64,000 bases of DNA from Actinotignum urinale DSM 15805 (GTDB lineage: Bacteria > Actinomycetota > Actinomycetes > Actinomycetales > Actinomycetaceae). The stretch is from assembly GCF_000420445.1 (NCBI RefSeq), contig NZ_ATUY01000002.1:127889-191888 (forward strand), written 5' to 3'. The position numbers and the translations under genes are program-made. Below the pieces are notes generated by a model that saw only the letters and a program-made list of their open reading frames with translations, was not told where the DNA came from and did no database searches. Within the stretch, counting starts at the first letter, position 1, and each line of letters starts with the position of its first letter. Below are positions 40,885 to 49,299 of this stretch, piece by piece.

Positions 40885-41028
40885 TTACTTACGCTTCGTC
40901 TTGCTGGATCGTGTCTGCGCCAGCGCACTGCCGGCCACAGCCTTGGACGCTTTGGAATAGCGTCCATCGGTCAGAATCTTTGCCGCTTGAGATGCCACTT
41001 TGCGGCTGGTTTGTTTCCGATTTGCCAT
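40885..41028 (-). CDS. Small basic phage protein (47 aa)
   Basis: A 47-residue, Lys/Arg/Ser-rich protein (MANRKQTSRKVASQAAKILT) with GGAGGTGAAAAC upstream. Proteins of this sequence type are widespread in Gram-positive genomes and mobile elements, with unknown function; the charge suggests nucleic-acid binding. A TATATT-like motif lies 30 bp upstream. It is the first gene of the prophage in transcription order. An eight-codon MKMARNRK remnant at 48966 may be a decayed start of a homologue. Confidence 0.7.
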   Translation of the reverse strand: MANRKQTSRKVASQAAKILTDGRYSKASKAVAGSALAQTRSSKTKRK

Positions 41029-41205
41029 GAGTTTTCACCTCCTTTCGCTTATGTCTATATTTTCTTTAAAAAGATTAGGTAATGGAAGATGGACTGTTTT
41101 ATCATTACTTATTTATCCGATAATGCTTGAAGTCAGCCGAGTAATCATTTAAGATATATGGGTAATGGATTATTCTCAGTTTTTAGATTACTTGGAGGTG
41201 TTTGG

Positions 41206-42402
41206 ATGGATAAAAGCTATTTTGGCTTTGTAAATAATCAGTGCAAGGTAGAAAAAGAAGAGGTTCTCGATAGGACTCATGGTGAAATTTGTCCTCGTCT
41301 TTTAATTAAAAAACTTCCTGAAGAAACAGTGCGTATGAGCTATGTAGTAGGTGAAGGTTTGAGATGCGAAAACAACACCACGAGTAAAAATAATATTTTG
41401 GGTGAATTCCTTGGTTTAACCAATGGAAGCTTTTCTGATTTAAAAATATTTATGGAGAAGTATGGTTTTCTATTTCCGCTACCGAATGAAGACGATTATG
41501 TGGTTGTAGAGCATCAGCAAATTTTTTTAATTGCTAGGCGTTTACAAGCCTTGATGATTCTGTTGAACTATCAAGATTTAGATGGGGTTGCAGAGGACTC
41601 TGATGTTTCAATCTGCTCTAAATTGCTAAATGCAATTATAGACATTGCTTTTTTAACGACTTTTTCTCTCAGAATTACTGATAGAGAAGTTGTCGAACCT
41701 TATGCGTATCCAATACTTAGAACAATTGAAGGCTTCGCTTCTTTTCATGAAATTACGAGTACGAGGACAATAGAAATAAACGGCCTTCACACGCCAGTCT
41801 TTGAAATTGCGGATCATGTGGTTGATGAAGGGAATAGCACTATTCCTTATGAAACCTATAACAAGTGGATAGATAGCGATCAACGTTCTAATTGGGCAAA
41901 AAATGTAATGCGAATTTTTGTATCTAATTACAAACTCCAGCAGAACCACAACGATCAATTGTTCATTGATTTACTATTCCATCTAACGCTTGATTTGCAT
42001 GTAAACGATCCTGATGAATTTGAGTCCTACGACGACCTTGAATCAGTATTGGAAGATTGGATCTCTCAAGAAGATACGAAACTGCGTGTAAAGACAATAA
42101 AAAATCTCTCTCGTTATTTCATAAAAACAGAGCTGGATCATGCTTTGGAAGGAATACGAGCTGAATATAATGAAACTAAATTAGCTCCCGACTGGAAGCT
42201 TCCCTCTCTTTACTCAGCAATATATTTTTCGCTTTTCTATATGGACTCTCGCGAAGTTATGTATAGAAAATGTGCCAACCCTTATTGCCAGCAATTCTTC
42301 GAAGTGTATAAAACAAATAGCAGAAAAAAATATTGTTGCACTGCATGCAGCAATGCAACAACTCAACGTAGGTATAAAAAAAGAGCTAGGATCAACAAAT
42401 GA
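41206..42402 (+). CDS. Unknown protein with C-terminal zinc-finger-like motif
   Basis: A 398-residue protein starting at MDKSYFGFVNNQ, with GGAGGTG five bases upstream. Most of it is helical without a recognised domain. The last 40 residues (CANPYCQQFFEVYKTNSRKKYCCTAC...) have the CxxxxC...CCxxC pattern of a CGNR-type zinc finger, with a basic tail. The base use is AT-rich like the restriction operon beside it and unlike the prophage. It is convergent with the LlaJI-like nuclease gene, stops 2 bp apart. A defence-island role is plausible, but only by position. Confidence 0.7.
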   Translation: MDKSYFGFVNNQCKVEKEEVLDRTHGEICPRLLIKKLPEETVRMSYVVGEGLRCENNTTSKNNILGEFLGLTNGSFSDLKIFMEKYGFLFPLPNEDDYVVVEHQQIFLIARRLQALMILLNYQDLDGVAEDSDVSICSKLLNAIIDIAFLTTFSLRITDREVVEPYAYPILRTIEGFASFHEITSTRTIEINGLHTPVFEIADHVVDEGNSTIPYETYNKWIDSDQRSNWAKNVMRIFVSNYKLQQNHNDQLFIDLLFHLTLDLHVNDPDEFESYDDLESVLEDWISQEDTKLRVKTIKNLSRYFIKTELDHALEGIRAEYNETKLAPDWKLPSLYSAIYFSLFYMDSREVMYRKCANPYCQQFFEVYKTNSRKKYCCTACSNATTQRRYKKRARINK

Positions 42403-42404
42403 TC

Positions 42405-43691
42405 TTAGCTCTTCTCTAACGATTCAATAATAGCCTTAGACAAAGCGATGATTTCGTTAGTATTTCCTTTGATTTTATTTGACATTAGTGACTTTACGTC
42501 AATAAGAATCCCTTGAATTCGCGAATAGGTCATAGGGTTAATGTCGTAATCTTTCCAATCCGCAGTCGCTTCGCCTATAGCCAAATATTTCTCTCCAGAA
42601 AACATCGGGGCAGAGTGCATGTTATACGGCATTAAAAATGCGTTGTATATCTGCATCCCATTGCTACGTTCAGATTCAAATTTGGAATCTGTAGCCACAT
42701 ATTCGCCATAAGAGATTTGCTTATTGATAGAAGATGAATTGGGCAAATCTTTTGGCAGTAGAGAAATCCCGTACTTGTAGTATTTTGCATCAAGTATGTA
42801 TATGTCTCCGTCCGATACCATTATCGTGTCTGGCTCAAGCGGATGATTCTCTCTTTGCACACCAACTCGCAATTTCCATGTTGTTTTTGGAAAAAATCTC
42901 GACTTATCAATGTTTCCAAAAGTACTCTGGATTAGGCGCTCCCATACGTACTCAAATGAGTTTGTTCCAAAGTAAAACTGCTTGGGATCATCTTCAGTAT
43001 TACAAAAATTCAAAATATCCAGCATAGCTTGAAATAGTTTTTTATCACTATCCCTATTCGTCTGAAGGAATTTTGACTGAAGGTATTTGAGATACGTTGT
43101 GTTGTCATGCTTACGTATAGGTTTAACCGGTAACGGAAGGTTATAAATCCATCCAAGTTTTAAGTAACTTTGGTATACGCAGTATCTATGGATCTCGGTG
43201 ATGAGGTCTTTATCGGTATCGTTATGTGTTTTAACTCGTTGCTGAGGATAGACAAAACCGTTCTTCTGGACTATCGGTTTTTCCTTTTTGATAGTTTGAC
43301 TCCAGCTTATAGGTCCCGACGTTCCCTGTGCATACTTATCTTCTTTGATGGTAAACTCTCCGTGGTTTAAGTAATCAAACATCACGTAGAAATATGATTG
43401 AACAGGGAATCGCACTGTCTTCAGTAACTGTTCATTAGAAAAAGTAGAGATCTGAGATTGCTCATCATTATACTCCTGTAAAACAGTGACGAGCTGAACA
43501 ATCTCGTCTCGGACATCCTCTTCGTTATCAGAAATCTGATAACCAATAGGAAAATTAACAGTCAACTGATGTTGCCCATCAATCAGTTCAGATTTTATAC
43601 CTACGAAAGTATCACCTTCCTTGTTCGTAGCAGTTCTGCATAGGTGAACAATCGTATTGGAAATTTGCTCATTAATGCCGGTAGACACCAT
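42405..43691 (-). CDS. LlaJI-family restriction endonuclease subunit (McrC-like)
   Basis: A 428-residue protein matching the LlaJI restriction endonuclease family. The N-terminal half resembles the DNA-recognition part (FPIGYQISDNEEDVRDEIVQLV). The C-terminal part has the PD-(D/E)xK core PDTIMVSDGDIYILDAKYYKYG. The gene ends an operon with an AAA+ GTPase-like subunit, two methyltransferases and an HTH gene, the setup known from LlaJI. It cleaves unmethylated DNA with its partner; the recognition site cannot be inferred. Confidence 0.85.
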   Translation of the reverse strand: MVSTGINEQISNTIVHLCRTATNKEGDTFVGIKSELIDGQHQLTVNFPIGYQISDNEEDVRDEIVQLVTVLQEYNDEQSQISTFSNEQLLKTVRFPVQSYFYVMFDYLNHGEFTIKEDKYAQGTSGPISWSQTIKKEKPIVQKNGFVYPQQRVKTHNDTDKDLITEIHRYCVYQSYLKLGWIYNLPLPVKPIRKHDNTTYLKYLQSKFLQTNRDSDKKLFQAMLDILNFCNTEDDPKQFYFGTNSFEYVWERLIQSTFGNIDKSRFFPKTTWKLRVGVQRENHPLEPDTIMVSDGDIYILDAKYYKYGISLLPKDLPNSSSINKQISYGEYVATDSKFESERSNGMQIYNAFLMPYNMHSAPMFSGEKYLAIGEATADWKDYDINPMTYSRIQGILIDVKSLMSNKIKGNTNEIIALSKAIIESLEKS

Positions 43692-43724
43692 TTCTCACCC
43701 CACTTTCTTGTGAGTTTCAGCCCA

Positions 43725-45542
43725 TCAAGGTTCCTCAGTAACAGCAGAATCTTGCTTAAGTAAATCTTTTACATCAGGGCTAAAAATATTGAATCGTGAA
43801 AACCCTGAACTAGCATTGAACTGATCAATAACCTCTTCGAGACTAGTGAAACGAGAATCAAACACCTTATCGCGGTTAAACTTGAATGCGTCATCCCACA
43901 GGTATTTAATTACCTTTTCTCCGAAAAACAAGTAATCCGACTCAGATGAGGGTTGCAAGGTTTCATCTCCAATAAAGTAAGCACCAAGCCGTTTATCCTC
44001 CGAAGAAAGTGTGACAGCGTTGTTGGTTAGAATTTGACTATTAATAACGTTAGAGAATGTCTTCCACGTAATTCCAGTATCTAAAATAGGAGTCTCAGCA
44101 TGATGGGCTTTGCTTATATCGTTCTTTATCATGCGCATATTCCATCTTCTTTGAAATGCCGTATCTAAAGTGAAGACGTTCTGATCGGCTGTGTTCATCG
44201 TTGCTAAAATCCAGAGGTTGGATGGAATATAGACAGGCTCTTCTGTGTCGCCGAATACGGCATCGGCAATCATATGGTTGGTGATCGCATAGGTGCTTTT
44301 ACCTGTGATATCACGATCCAACAGTTGAAAAATCTCGCCAAAAATTGCGGGAGCATTACCTCTGTTGATTTCTTCAATAACTAAGAAGAAAGTCTCTGTT
44401 GGTGCATCAAATGCTTTTCGCATAATACGAACAAACGGTCCTGGGGTGAATTCATAAGTGATAGCACCATCTTCTTTAACTGTGGGTAGTATCTGTCCCA
44501 CGAAATCCGTATTCATATAGTCTGGATGAAATACAACTTTTTCCATATGCGTGTAATCATCGCAGTACTCTTGCTTAATAGTGTGGCTCTTACCAGATCC
44601 AGGGACACCGTATAGCAATACGTTTTTGGCCGTTTCAGATTGAGAGATACGTGATGATGCATTTGGCTGTTCAGCTGCCACTCTTAAATGCTTTGAGTTG
44701 CAGAGACTTAGATACGAGTCAACCCGTTTGGAATAGGATTTAATGATGTCTTCTAATCCTGCTTTTGGCACTACACCGTTTTGATCAGAATAATCGAAAT
44801 GAGAGGAGAGCCCCTCTTTTAGGGAGCTTCTCAATATTCGTAATGCACCTTTTGGTTCTACGTCTCCTTTAATATCAACCGGCGTACCATCTTCAAGGAT
44901 AGCCTGATAGATACCAAGTTGATTGAAGACAATATCTCCCGTTTCTTTCTCCTGCAACTTAAAAACAGCTTCCTCAGAGAAGTTTGACAAAAGGTTTAAG
45001 AAATCTAGTTCTTTACGGTTGTCAACAGAGACAGAGGACAATCCAATCCAATTGAGCAGCACTCGATCAAATGCGTCTTTATCTTGCTTCATAAGAAGAT
45101 GGACGACATCAATGTTCTTTGTATAAAGTAGTTTCTTGTCGAACCTTTCTTTTCCAGTTCGCTCACTACTCGCTGGTTTATTTTCAACAAAATCAACTTT
45201 CGCAAGTCGCCAGACTAAAGCTAGAGCCACAACTAATGCCTCAAGTTGAGACTTAACAAGGCAATTATTGTTGATCGTCTGAAGGAAATCGGCGTCAGAT
45301 ACTCCTGATTGATTATATGTGCTTGAATATCTATCTATTAGCTTTTTTTGCCAGACGGAATCAATGGCAAGTTGTCCATTTCCAATGGATTCAGAGTAGT
45401 GGATAGTACTTGCCCCATCTGAAACTTCCCATAGCATAATTGTCAAAGCCAAAGTAGCTTTTGGGTGAGGCAAAGAGGACTTTATCCCCAGTTTCAAGTC
45501 AATCTCAGGATATTTTTTTAATTGCTTAGGTAGTACGCTCAT
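43725..45542 (-). CDS. McrB-like AAA+ subunit of the LlaJI-type restriction system
   Basis: A 605-residue protein. Walker A GVPGSGKS is at 312-319; the Walker B-like FFLVIEEINRGNAPAIFGE around 385-403 is typical of McrB/MoxR-type AAA+ GTPases; NTADQNVFTLDTAFQRRWN is the sensor/arginine-finger region. The N-terminal 300 residues form a specificity part without known motifs. It overlaps the C5 methyltransferase stop by 4 bp and precedes the nuclease by 33 bp. Confidence 0.88.
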   Translation of the reverse strand: MSVLPKQLKKYPEIDLKLGIKSSLPHPKATLALTIMLWEVSDGASTIHYSESIGNGQLAIDSVWQKKLIDRYSSTYNQSGVSDADFLQTINNNCLVKSQLEALVVALALVWRLAKVDFVENKPASSERTGKERFDKKLLYTKNIDVVHLLMKQDKDAFDRVLLNWIGLSSVSVDNRKELDFLNLLSNFSEEAVFKLQEKETGDIVFNQLGIYQAILEDGTPVDIKGDVEPKGALRILRSSLKEGLSSHFDYSDQNGVVPKAGLEDIIKSYSKRVDSYLSLCNSKHLRVAAEQPNASSRISQSETAKNVLLYGVPGSGKSHTIKQEYCDDYTHMEKVVFHPDYMNTDFVGQILPTVKEDGAITYEFTPGPFVRIMRKAFDAPTETFFLVIEEINRGNAPAIFGEIFQLLDRDITGKSTYAITNHMIADAVFGDTEEPVYIPSNLWILATMNTADQNVFTLDTAFQRRWNMRMIKNDISKAHHAETPILDTGITWKTFSNVINSQILTNNAVTLSSEDKRLGAYFIGDETLQPSSESDYLFFGEKVIKYLWDDAFKFNRDKVFDSRFTSLEEVIDQFNASSGFSRFNIFSPDVKDLLKQDSAVTEEP

Positions 45543-46603
45543 TGTTCACCTCGTATTTGCTTAATGATTTCTTTAGCTATAGCTTCACCTAATAACGGAG
45601 GAACTGCATTTCCTACCTGAAGCATTTGCGAAGACTTTGTTCCATAAAAGACAAAATTATCGGGAAAAGACTGCAACCGAGCAGCTTCTCTAACAGTTAT
45701 GGCTCTGTCTAAAAAAGGATGTACAAATCGCCCAGAGGAGGGGGTATCAAACCTTGTAGTGATAGTTACCGAGACCTCGTCTTTGCGTATGCGTCCCCAT
45801 GTTCCACTGTATATAGATTTAGTTAAATGCTCTTCTGGAAGACATTCTTTTCCCCGCTCTGGTGGAATCATCCGCATTCTTTCTAAAGCCAGAGCCGAAT
45901 GTCTCGTCGCAGTGTGATTATGCAGGAGAGAAGACTGGTATCTCATTTTCTTTTGATACTCTGACTGCGGATCAAATCTATAGTGCTCTTGATTCTCTCC
46001 TTCGCCAGAGTTCAGGTAAGCCAGATCACTAATGGCTTCCCAAGTTGATGTCTTGTATTCTAGTGGTAAGGGTAGCGAAGGAACAGCATCACCTAAATAC
46101 CCTAAAATAAAAGCTCTTCTTCTGTTTTGTGGTACGCCAAAATCAGCAGCATTTAATATTTGAGCGTTGACTGTATATCCCAGATCTCCAAACAACTTAA
46201 TGATTTCAGCCTTAAAAGACCCATTATTAGTCGTCAGCAAGTTGGGAACATTTTCCATCAAGAAAAATGTCGGTTTCAGGTAAGCCACAACTCGAACAAA
46301 ATGTTTAAACAGATAGTTTCGATCGTCGTGGATCGATTTCCTTTTTCCTTTTTGAGAAAATCCCTGACAGGGAGGACCCCCTATCACGATATCCGTCTTC
46401 CCTAAATACTCCTTAAAAGTAGCTTCTATAGGCAAATCGCGTATATCTCCAACCACCATATTAGTCTTTGAATGGTTGGCTTTATATGCCTGAGCAATCT
46501 GGGGATCATATTCGTTCGCCATCAGAATATTGAACCCTGCTTTTTCAAAACCGAGGGAAAGACCGCCAACTCCGGCAAATAAGTCAATCGCATTCAATCT
46601 CAT
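45539..46603 (-). CDS. DNA (cytosine-5) methyltransferase of the LlaJI-like system
   Basis: A 354-residue C5 methyltransferase with motif I IDLFAGVGGLSLGF at 6-19, catalytic GGPPCQGFS at 75-83 (Cys79), ENVPN in motif VI, QNRRR and the C-terminal AARLQSFPDNF and QVGNAVPPL. It overlaps both neighbours by 4 bp (ATGA). In LlaJI, methyltransferases protect the two strands of a non-palindromic site. Here one partner is a C5 enzyme and the other an amino-methyltransferase. Confidence 0.93.
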   Translation of the reverse strand: MRLNAIDLFAGVGGLSLGFEKAGFNILMANEYDPQIAQAYKANHSKTNMVVGDIRDLPIEATFKEYLGKTDIVIGGPPCQGFSQKGKRKSIHDDRNYLFKHFVRVVAYLKPTFFLMENVPNLLTTNNGSFKAEIIKLFGDLGYTVNAQILNAADFGVPQNRRRAFILGYLGDAVPSLPLPLEYKTSTWEAISDLAYLNSGEGENQEHYRFDPQSEYQKKMRYQSSLLHNHTATRHSALALERMRMIPPERGKECLPEEHLTKSIYSGTWGRIRKDEVSVTITTRFDTPSSGRFVHPFLDRAITVREAARLQSFPDNFVFYGTKSSQMLQVGNAVPPLLGEAIAKEIIKQIRGEQ

Positions 46604-47325
46604 AGATTTACCTCTTGCATACGCTTAGAAGCGATGCCAAAGTATTTTTCATCCAGTTCTATACCAATAAAGTTTCTATCCAATTGCTTTGCAGCAACAC
46701 CAGTGCTTCCGCTTCCCATAAAAGGGTCTAAAACGACATTTCCTTCATTAGTTAGGAGTTCAATGAAAAATCGCATTAAAGAGAGCGGCTTTTGCGTCGG
46801 ATGCTTTCCAAAACGTCTTTCACCATTTGCAGCAACACCGGCTTCCACAAAATCGTGAATTACTTTTCCGTTATTGTTAAAAGTTCCTGTCTTTTTACCG
46901 TAAGTAAAATACACCCAAGCTTCAGTCGAATTAACAAAATGAAGATGCATGTTCCTTGGCATCGGATTTAACTTATGCCAAATTCCAGTTGTCTTATAGT
47001 AGAGACCATGTTTTTGAGCTAAGCGAATGATGGTTTCTACTTTGATGATCGACATAAAGACAATCATTGAGCCACCCTTTTTCAATAGCTTTACGGCTTT
47101 CTCAAAAAAGAGATCCATAGACTTTTCCCAGTCTTCTGCAGAGAGGTCGTCCCAGCCAGCACTACCAAAAAAGTTATCCCTCATTTTTTTGAGATTCGTA
47201 TCCCGATCCTTCATGAAGTTGCCCAAATTATAGGGGGGATCAGTTAGGATTAAATCAACGCTACCTGCAAGAAGTTTTTCCATGGTTACAATGCAGTCGT
47301 CGTTATATAAAGTGCAATCAGCCAT
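46600..47325 (-). CDS. DNA amino-methyltransferase (DPPY) of the LlaJI-like system
   Basis: A 241-residue adenine-N6 or cytosine-N4 methyltransferase. DPPY lies at residues 29-32 and the SAM-binding DPFMGSGSTG near 201-210, i.e. beta order. The target-recognition part is short. It follows the HTH gene with an 8-bp overlap and precedes the C5 gene. Which amino base it modifies cannot be read from sequence. Confidence 0.93.
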   Translation of the reverse strand: MADCTLYNDDCIVTMEKLLAGSVDLILTDPPYNLGNFMKDRDTNLKKMRDNFFGSAGWDDLSAEDWEKSMDLFFEKAVKLLKKGGSMIVFMSIIKVETIIRLAQKHGLYYKTTGIWHKLNPMPRNMHLHFVNSTEAWVYFTYGKKTGTFNNNGKVIHDFVEAGVAANGERRFGKHPTQKPLSLMRFFIELLTNEGNVVLDPFMGSGSTGVAAKQLDRNFIGIELDEKYFGIASKRMQEVNL

Positions 47326-47560
47326 TGTGTGCCTCTTCGTGAGAGGTCTCCGAAGTGCAGACGTTCTCTACTTCAACAATGTCACTCAGCTGGCATTCGA
47401 GACACTCGCAAATTCGCACAAGCACGTCCATGGATACGTACTTATTTTTTCGAAGCTTAGAAAAAGTGCTAGGAGCGATATCCGTCCTAGCTTGAAGCTC
47501 TGATGTTTCAATCTCAAGATCAATCAGGCGTTTCCATAGCCGTTTATAATTTACCGACAT
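47318..47560 (-). CDS. Small XRE-like HTH regulator heading the LlaJI-like operon
   Basis: An 80-residue protein (MSVNYKRLWKRLIDLEIETS) with a Cro/C1-type HTH: LQARTDIAPSTFSKLRKNKYVSMDVLVRICECLECQLSDIVEV. It is the first gene of the operon and resembles the proteins at 48365 and 56314. It may act as a controller protein delaying nuclease expression. That role is inference from position. Confidence 0.88.
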   Translation of the reverse strand: MSVNYKRLWKRLIDLEIETSELQARTDIAPSTFSKLRKNKYVSMDVLVRICECLECQLSDIVEVENVCTSETSHEEAHNG

Positions 47561-47750
47561 ATCACACCCTCCTTCTTTTTGAGTTTACCATGTTTATTTC
47601 GAGTTTTCAACTATTATTTTCTATTCTCAGGGAAAATCTATGAGTTTATGCGATGCTACAAAGGGACGCTATTATGGATTCTAAGACTAAGTAAAAGAGC
47701 TTTACGATGTCATTCTGCGGAGATTCTCAAACCTTTTAACGCAACCTCAC

Positions 47751-47783
47751 ACAATTTAACGGCGACAGTCTGCCGTACGAAAA
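47751..47783. repeat. Imperfect 33-bp terminal motif, right copy
   Basis: The conserved blocks acaatttaacg (47751-47761) and ctgccgtacgaaaa (47770-47783) repeat those at 117-149 with identical spacing. It lies about 86 bp inside the right direct repeat. The 309-bp gap 47561-47869 otherwise holds the likely LlaJI operon promoter and the terminator below; no gene is visible. Confidence 0.5.
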
Positions 47784-47820
47784 CGCCGAGCCTGAACAAC
47801 CAGACTCGGCGTTTCTTCTC
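47781..47820 (+). terminator. Strong inverted repeat with T-rich tail
   Basis: Perfect 10-bp arms AAACGCCGAG (47781-47790) and CTCGGCGTTT (47805-47814) with a TTTCTTCTC tail on the plus strand. No upstream plus-strand gene is present, so it may be what remains of a lost gene's terminator next to the element end. Confidence 0.65.
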
Positions 47821-47869
47821 TTATTTCACATGCAGTTATCACCGCTGAAGCCTCTAACAACACACTCTC

Positions 47870-47964
47870 CATGCGGCTAAATCCCTTGATAACAGGATGT
47901 TTTCGCCCTCGAAGCACATTTCTGAACTGGCGTTAGATTGTATAGAGTGTGGACATGCCTTCTC
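47870..47964. repeat. Direct repeat, right copy (95 bp)
   Basis: Identical to positions 1-95 and in the same orientation. Its right edge abuts the truncated type III mod gene exactly where the mod reading frame loses homology (after MIYI). It therefore marks a rearrangement or insertion point in mod. Confidence 0.9.
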
Positions 47965-48324
47965 AATGTAGATCATCTTGATCTGCCCGTAATAATGTTT
48001 CTGTAGAATTTTCAGCACTTCAAGGTTGTCGCCCTCGATGAACACGTTCTGAGTAGTGTCCCAATCGATGGAGTTTTCTTTATCGGGCATCAGGGTTGCC
48101 GTGGTGGGCGTTTGCGCCGCTCTAATAGCGTTTGCCTTGCCTGGCCATGTAAGGCCGAATCTTTCGCGGGCGTCATCAACGTCGACTCCGAGGATGGTTT
48201 TGAGCTTTTCGATGTCAACTTTCCCGTCGGCCACGATCTCCGGGAACAGTTGAGCGAGTTTGTTCGCCGCCTCTGTCGTGAAATCGGGTGTTGTGCTTGG
48301 GATCTGATTAATCATATCTGACAT
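47965..48324 (-). pseudogene. Truncated type III restriction-modification methyltransferase (mod) gene
   Basis: This holds about the first 120 residues of a type III Mod protein: an N-terminal part (MSDMINQIPSTTPDFTTEAA), KLKTILGVDVDDARERFGL and then NVFIEGDNLEVLKILQKHYY before KMIYI. The catalytic DPPYN motif should follow directly but is replaced by repeat sequence, giving a nonsense tail to 47854. The res gene is absent. The gene is broken at the edge of the 95-bp direct repeat. Confidence 0.85.
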
Positions 48325-48364
48325 GAATTGCTCCGTTGCTTAAAAGGTTGAAGTCTGGGGGTCA

Positions 48365-48601
48365 CTATGCGTGCTCATGGTTTTCACCGCATGGAACGCT
48401 ACGCGATGTAGCTAGGGCGATTTGTTCCAAGCTGCAATCGAGTGCTTGGCAGATGTGGGCGAGGACGTCGGTGGTGACGTTGCCGTCACGTCCGAGTTTG
48501 GCGATGGTGGCTGGTGATAAGCCTGTGGCGTGGCGTAGATCCTCTCTGGTCATGTCGCGGTCGATGAGGAGTTTCCATAGTGGTTTGAAAGTGATGATCA
48601 C
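48365..48601 (-). CDS. Small XRE-like HTH regulator beside the broken mod gene
   Basis: A 78-residue protein starting at GTG (VIITFKPLWK) after GGAGAC. The HTH part REDLRHATGLSPATIAKLGRDGNV and TDVLAHICQALDCSLEQI matches the proteins at 47318 and 56314. It lies 40 bp upstream of the truncated mod gene, so it may have controlled that system. The in-frame extension to 48667 lacks a ribosome site. Confidence 0.8.
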   Translation of the reverse strand: MIITFKPLWKLLIDRDMTREDLRHATGLSPATIAKLGRDGNVTTDVLAHICQALDCSLEQIALATSRSVPCGENHEHA

Positions 48602-48991
48602 GGTTGGTCGTCTCCTGCTTCGTGCTGGTCGGTTTCGAGGTTCCAGGCACGGCAAGCTGTAGCGCATCGGCCAGCTCGTAGAACTTCATCACCCTCCTAC
48701 CCAACGAGTCTCACGGTTTCTCACGGCAGCCCCTCACGTTTTCTCACAGCTCGGCAGACCCCGGTTTCTAACCTGAAATCAGGTATTCGGAGCCCACCAA
48801 GTATCCACTACAGCCAAATCGAACGCCCGCCGCGAGTATCAGAAGTGACGGCGCAAGCGGGTGTTCGGAGCTGACTTCCATCTCCATAGTACCCGGAAAT
48901 GTCACTAAAGAGACGGAATCGGTCGTTCTAGTGCATGAACGAGCCCGGTACGGACGAAGGAGGTGATGAAGATGGCGAGGAATAGGAAGTA
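48602..48991. other. Intergenic region with a possible eight-codon gene remnant
   Basis: No intact gene is visible. Short direct repeats of the form tctcacg(g)tttct lie near 48705-48750. At 48966-48992 a GGAGGTG site precedes ATG and eight codons (MKMARNRK) then a stop; this resembles the start of the prophage's 47-aa MANRK-type gene and may be its decayed homologue. Confidence 0.3.
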
Positions 48992-49299
48992 GCCATCACC
49001 TACATGGGCACCACCACCGGACACAAATAGGGCAGGCTAGAAACCTACGGCGGGAAACTCACCGAAAACATCATCCAGGCCACAGCCCGCGACCTCCTCG
49101 TGTGTGGCATGACCAATGTTGCTGCTGCGGGGCATCGGATAGTGATGCACGTGCATGACGAAATCATCATCGCCGAACCCACCGACTCTGGCTTCACCGT
49201 GACCCTGGCATGCCAACTCATGTGCGTTTTACCTGGTTGGCTGCCGGCCTGCCCCTCGCTGCTGACGGGTATGAATGCTCTTATTACCGGAAGGATTAG
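48992..49299 (+). pseudogene. Decayed C terminus of a phage family A DNA polymerase
   Basis: Plus-strand frames give ETYGGKLTENIIQATARDLL, then HRIVMHVHDEIIIAEPTD and finally AADGYECSYYRKD before a stop at 49297-49299. The prophage polymerase has ESYGPKFVENIVQATARDLL, MHIHDEIVIEAPTS and ADGYECAFYQKE. A stop (TAG near 49030) and at least one frameshift near 49215 break it. It belongs to a related but distinct, older prophage in the opposite orientation. Confidence 0.88.

Noticed and set aside
47579-47848. 89-codon plus-strand ORF before the right repeat
   Set aside because: No ribosome site, composition unlike protein, overlaps the terminator; treated as non-coding.
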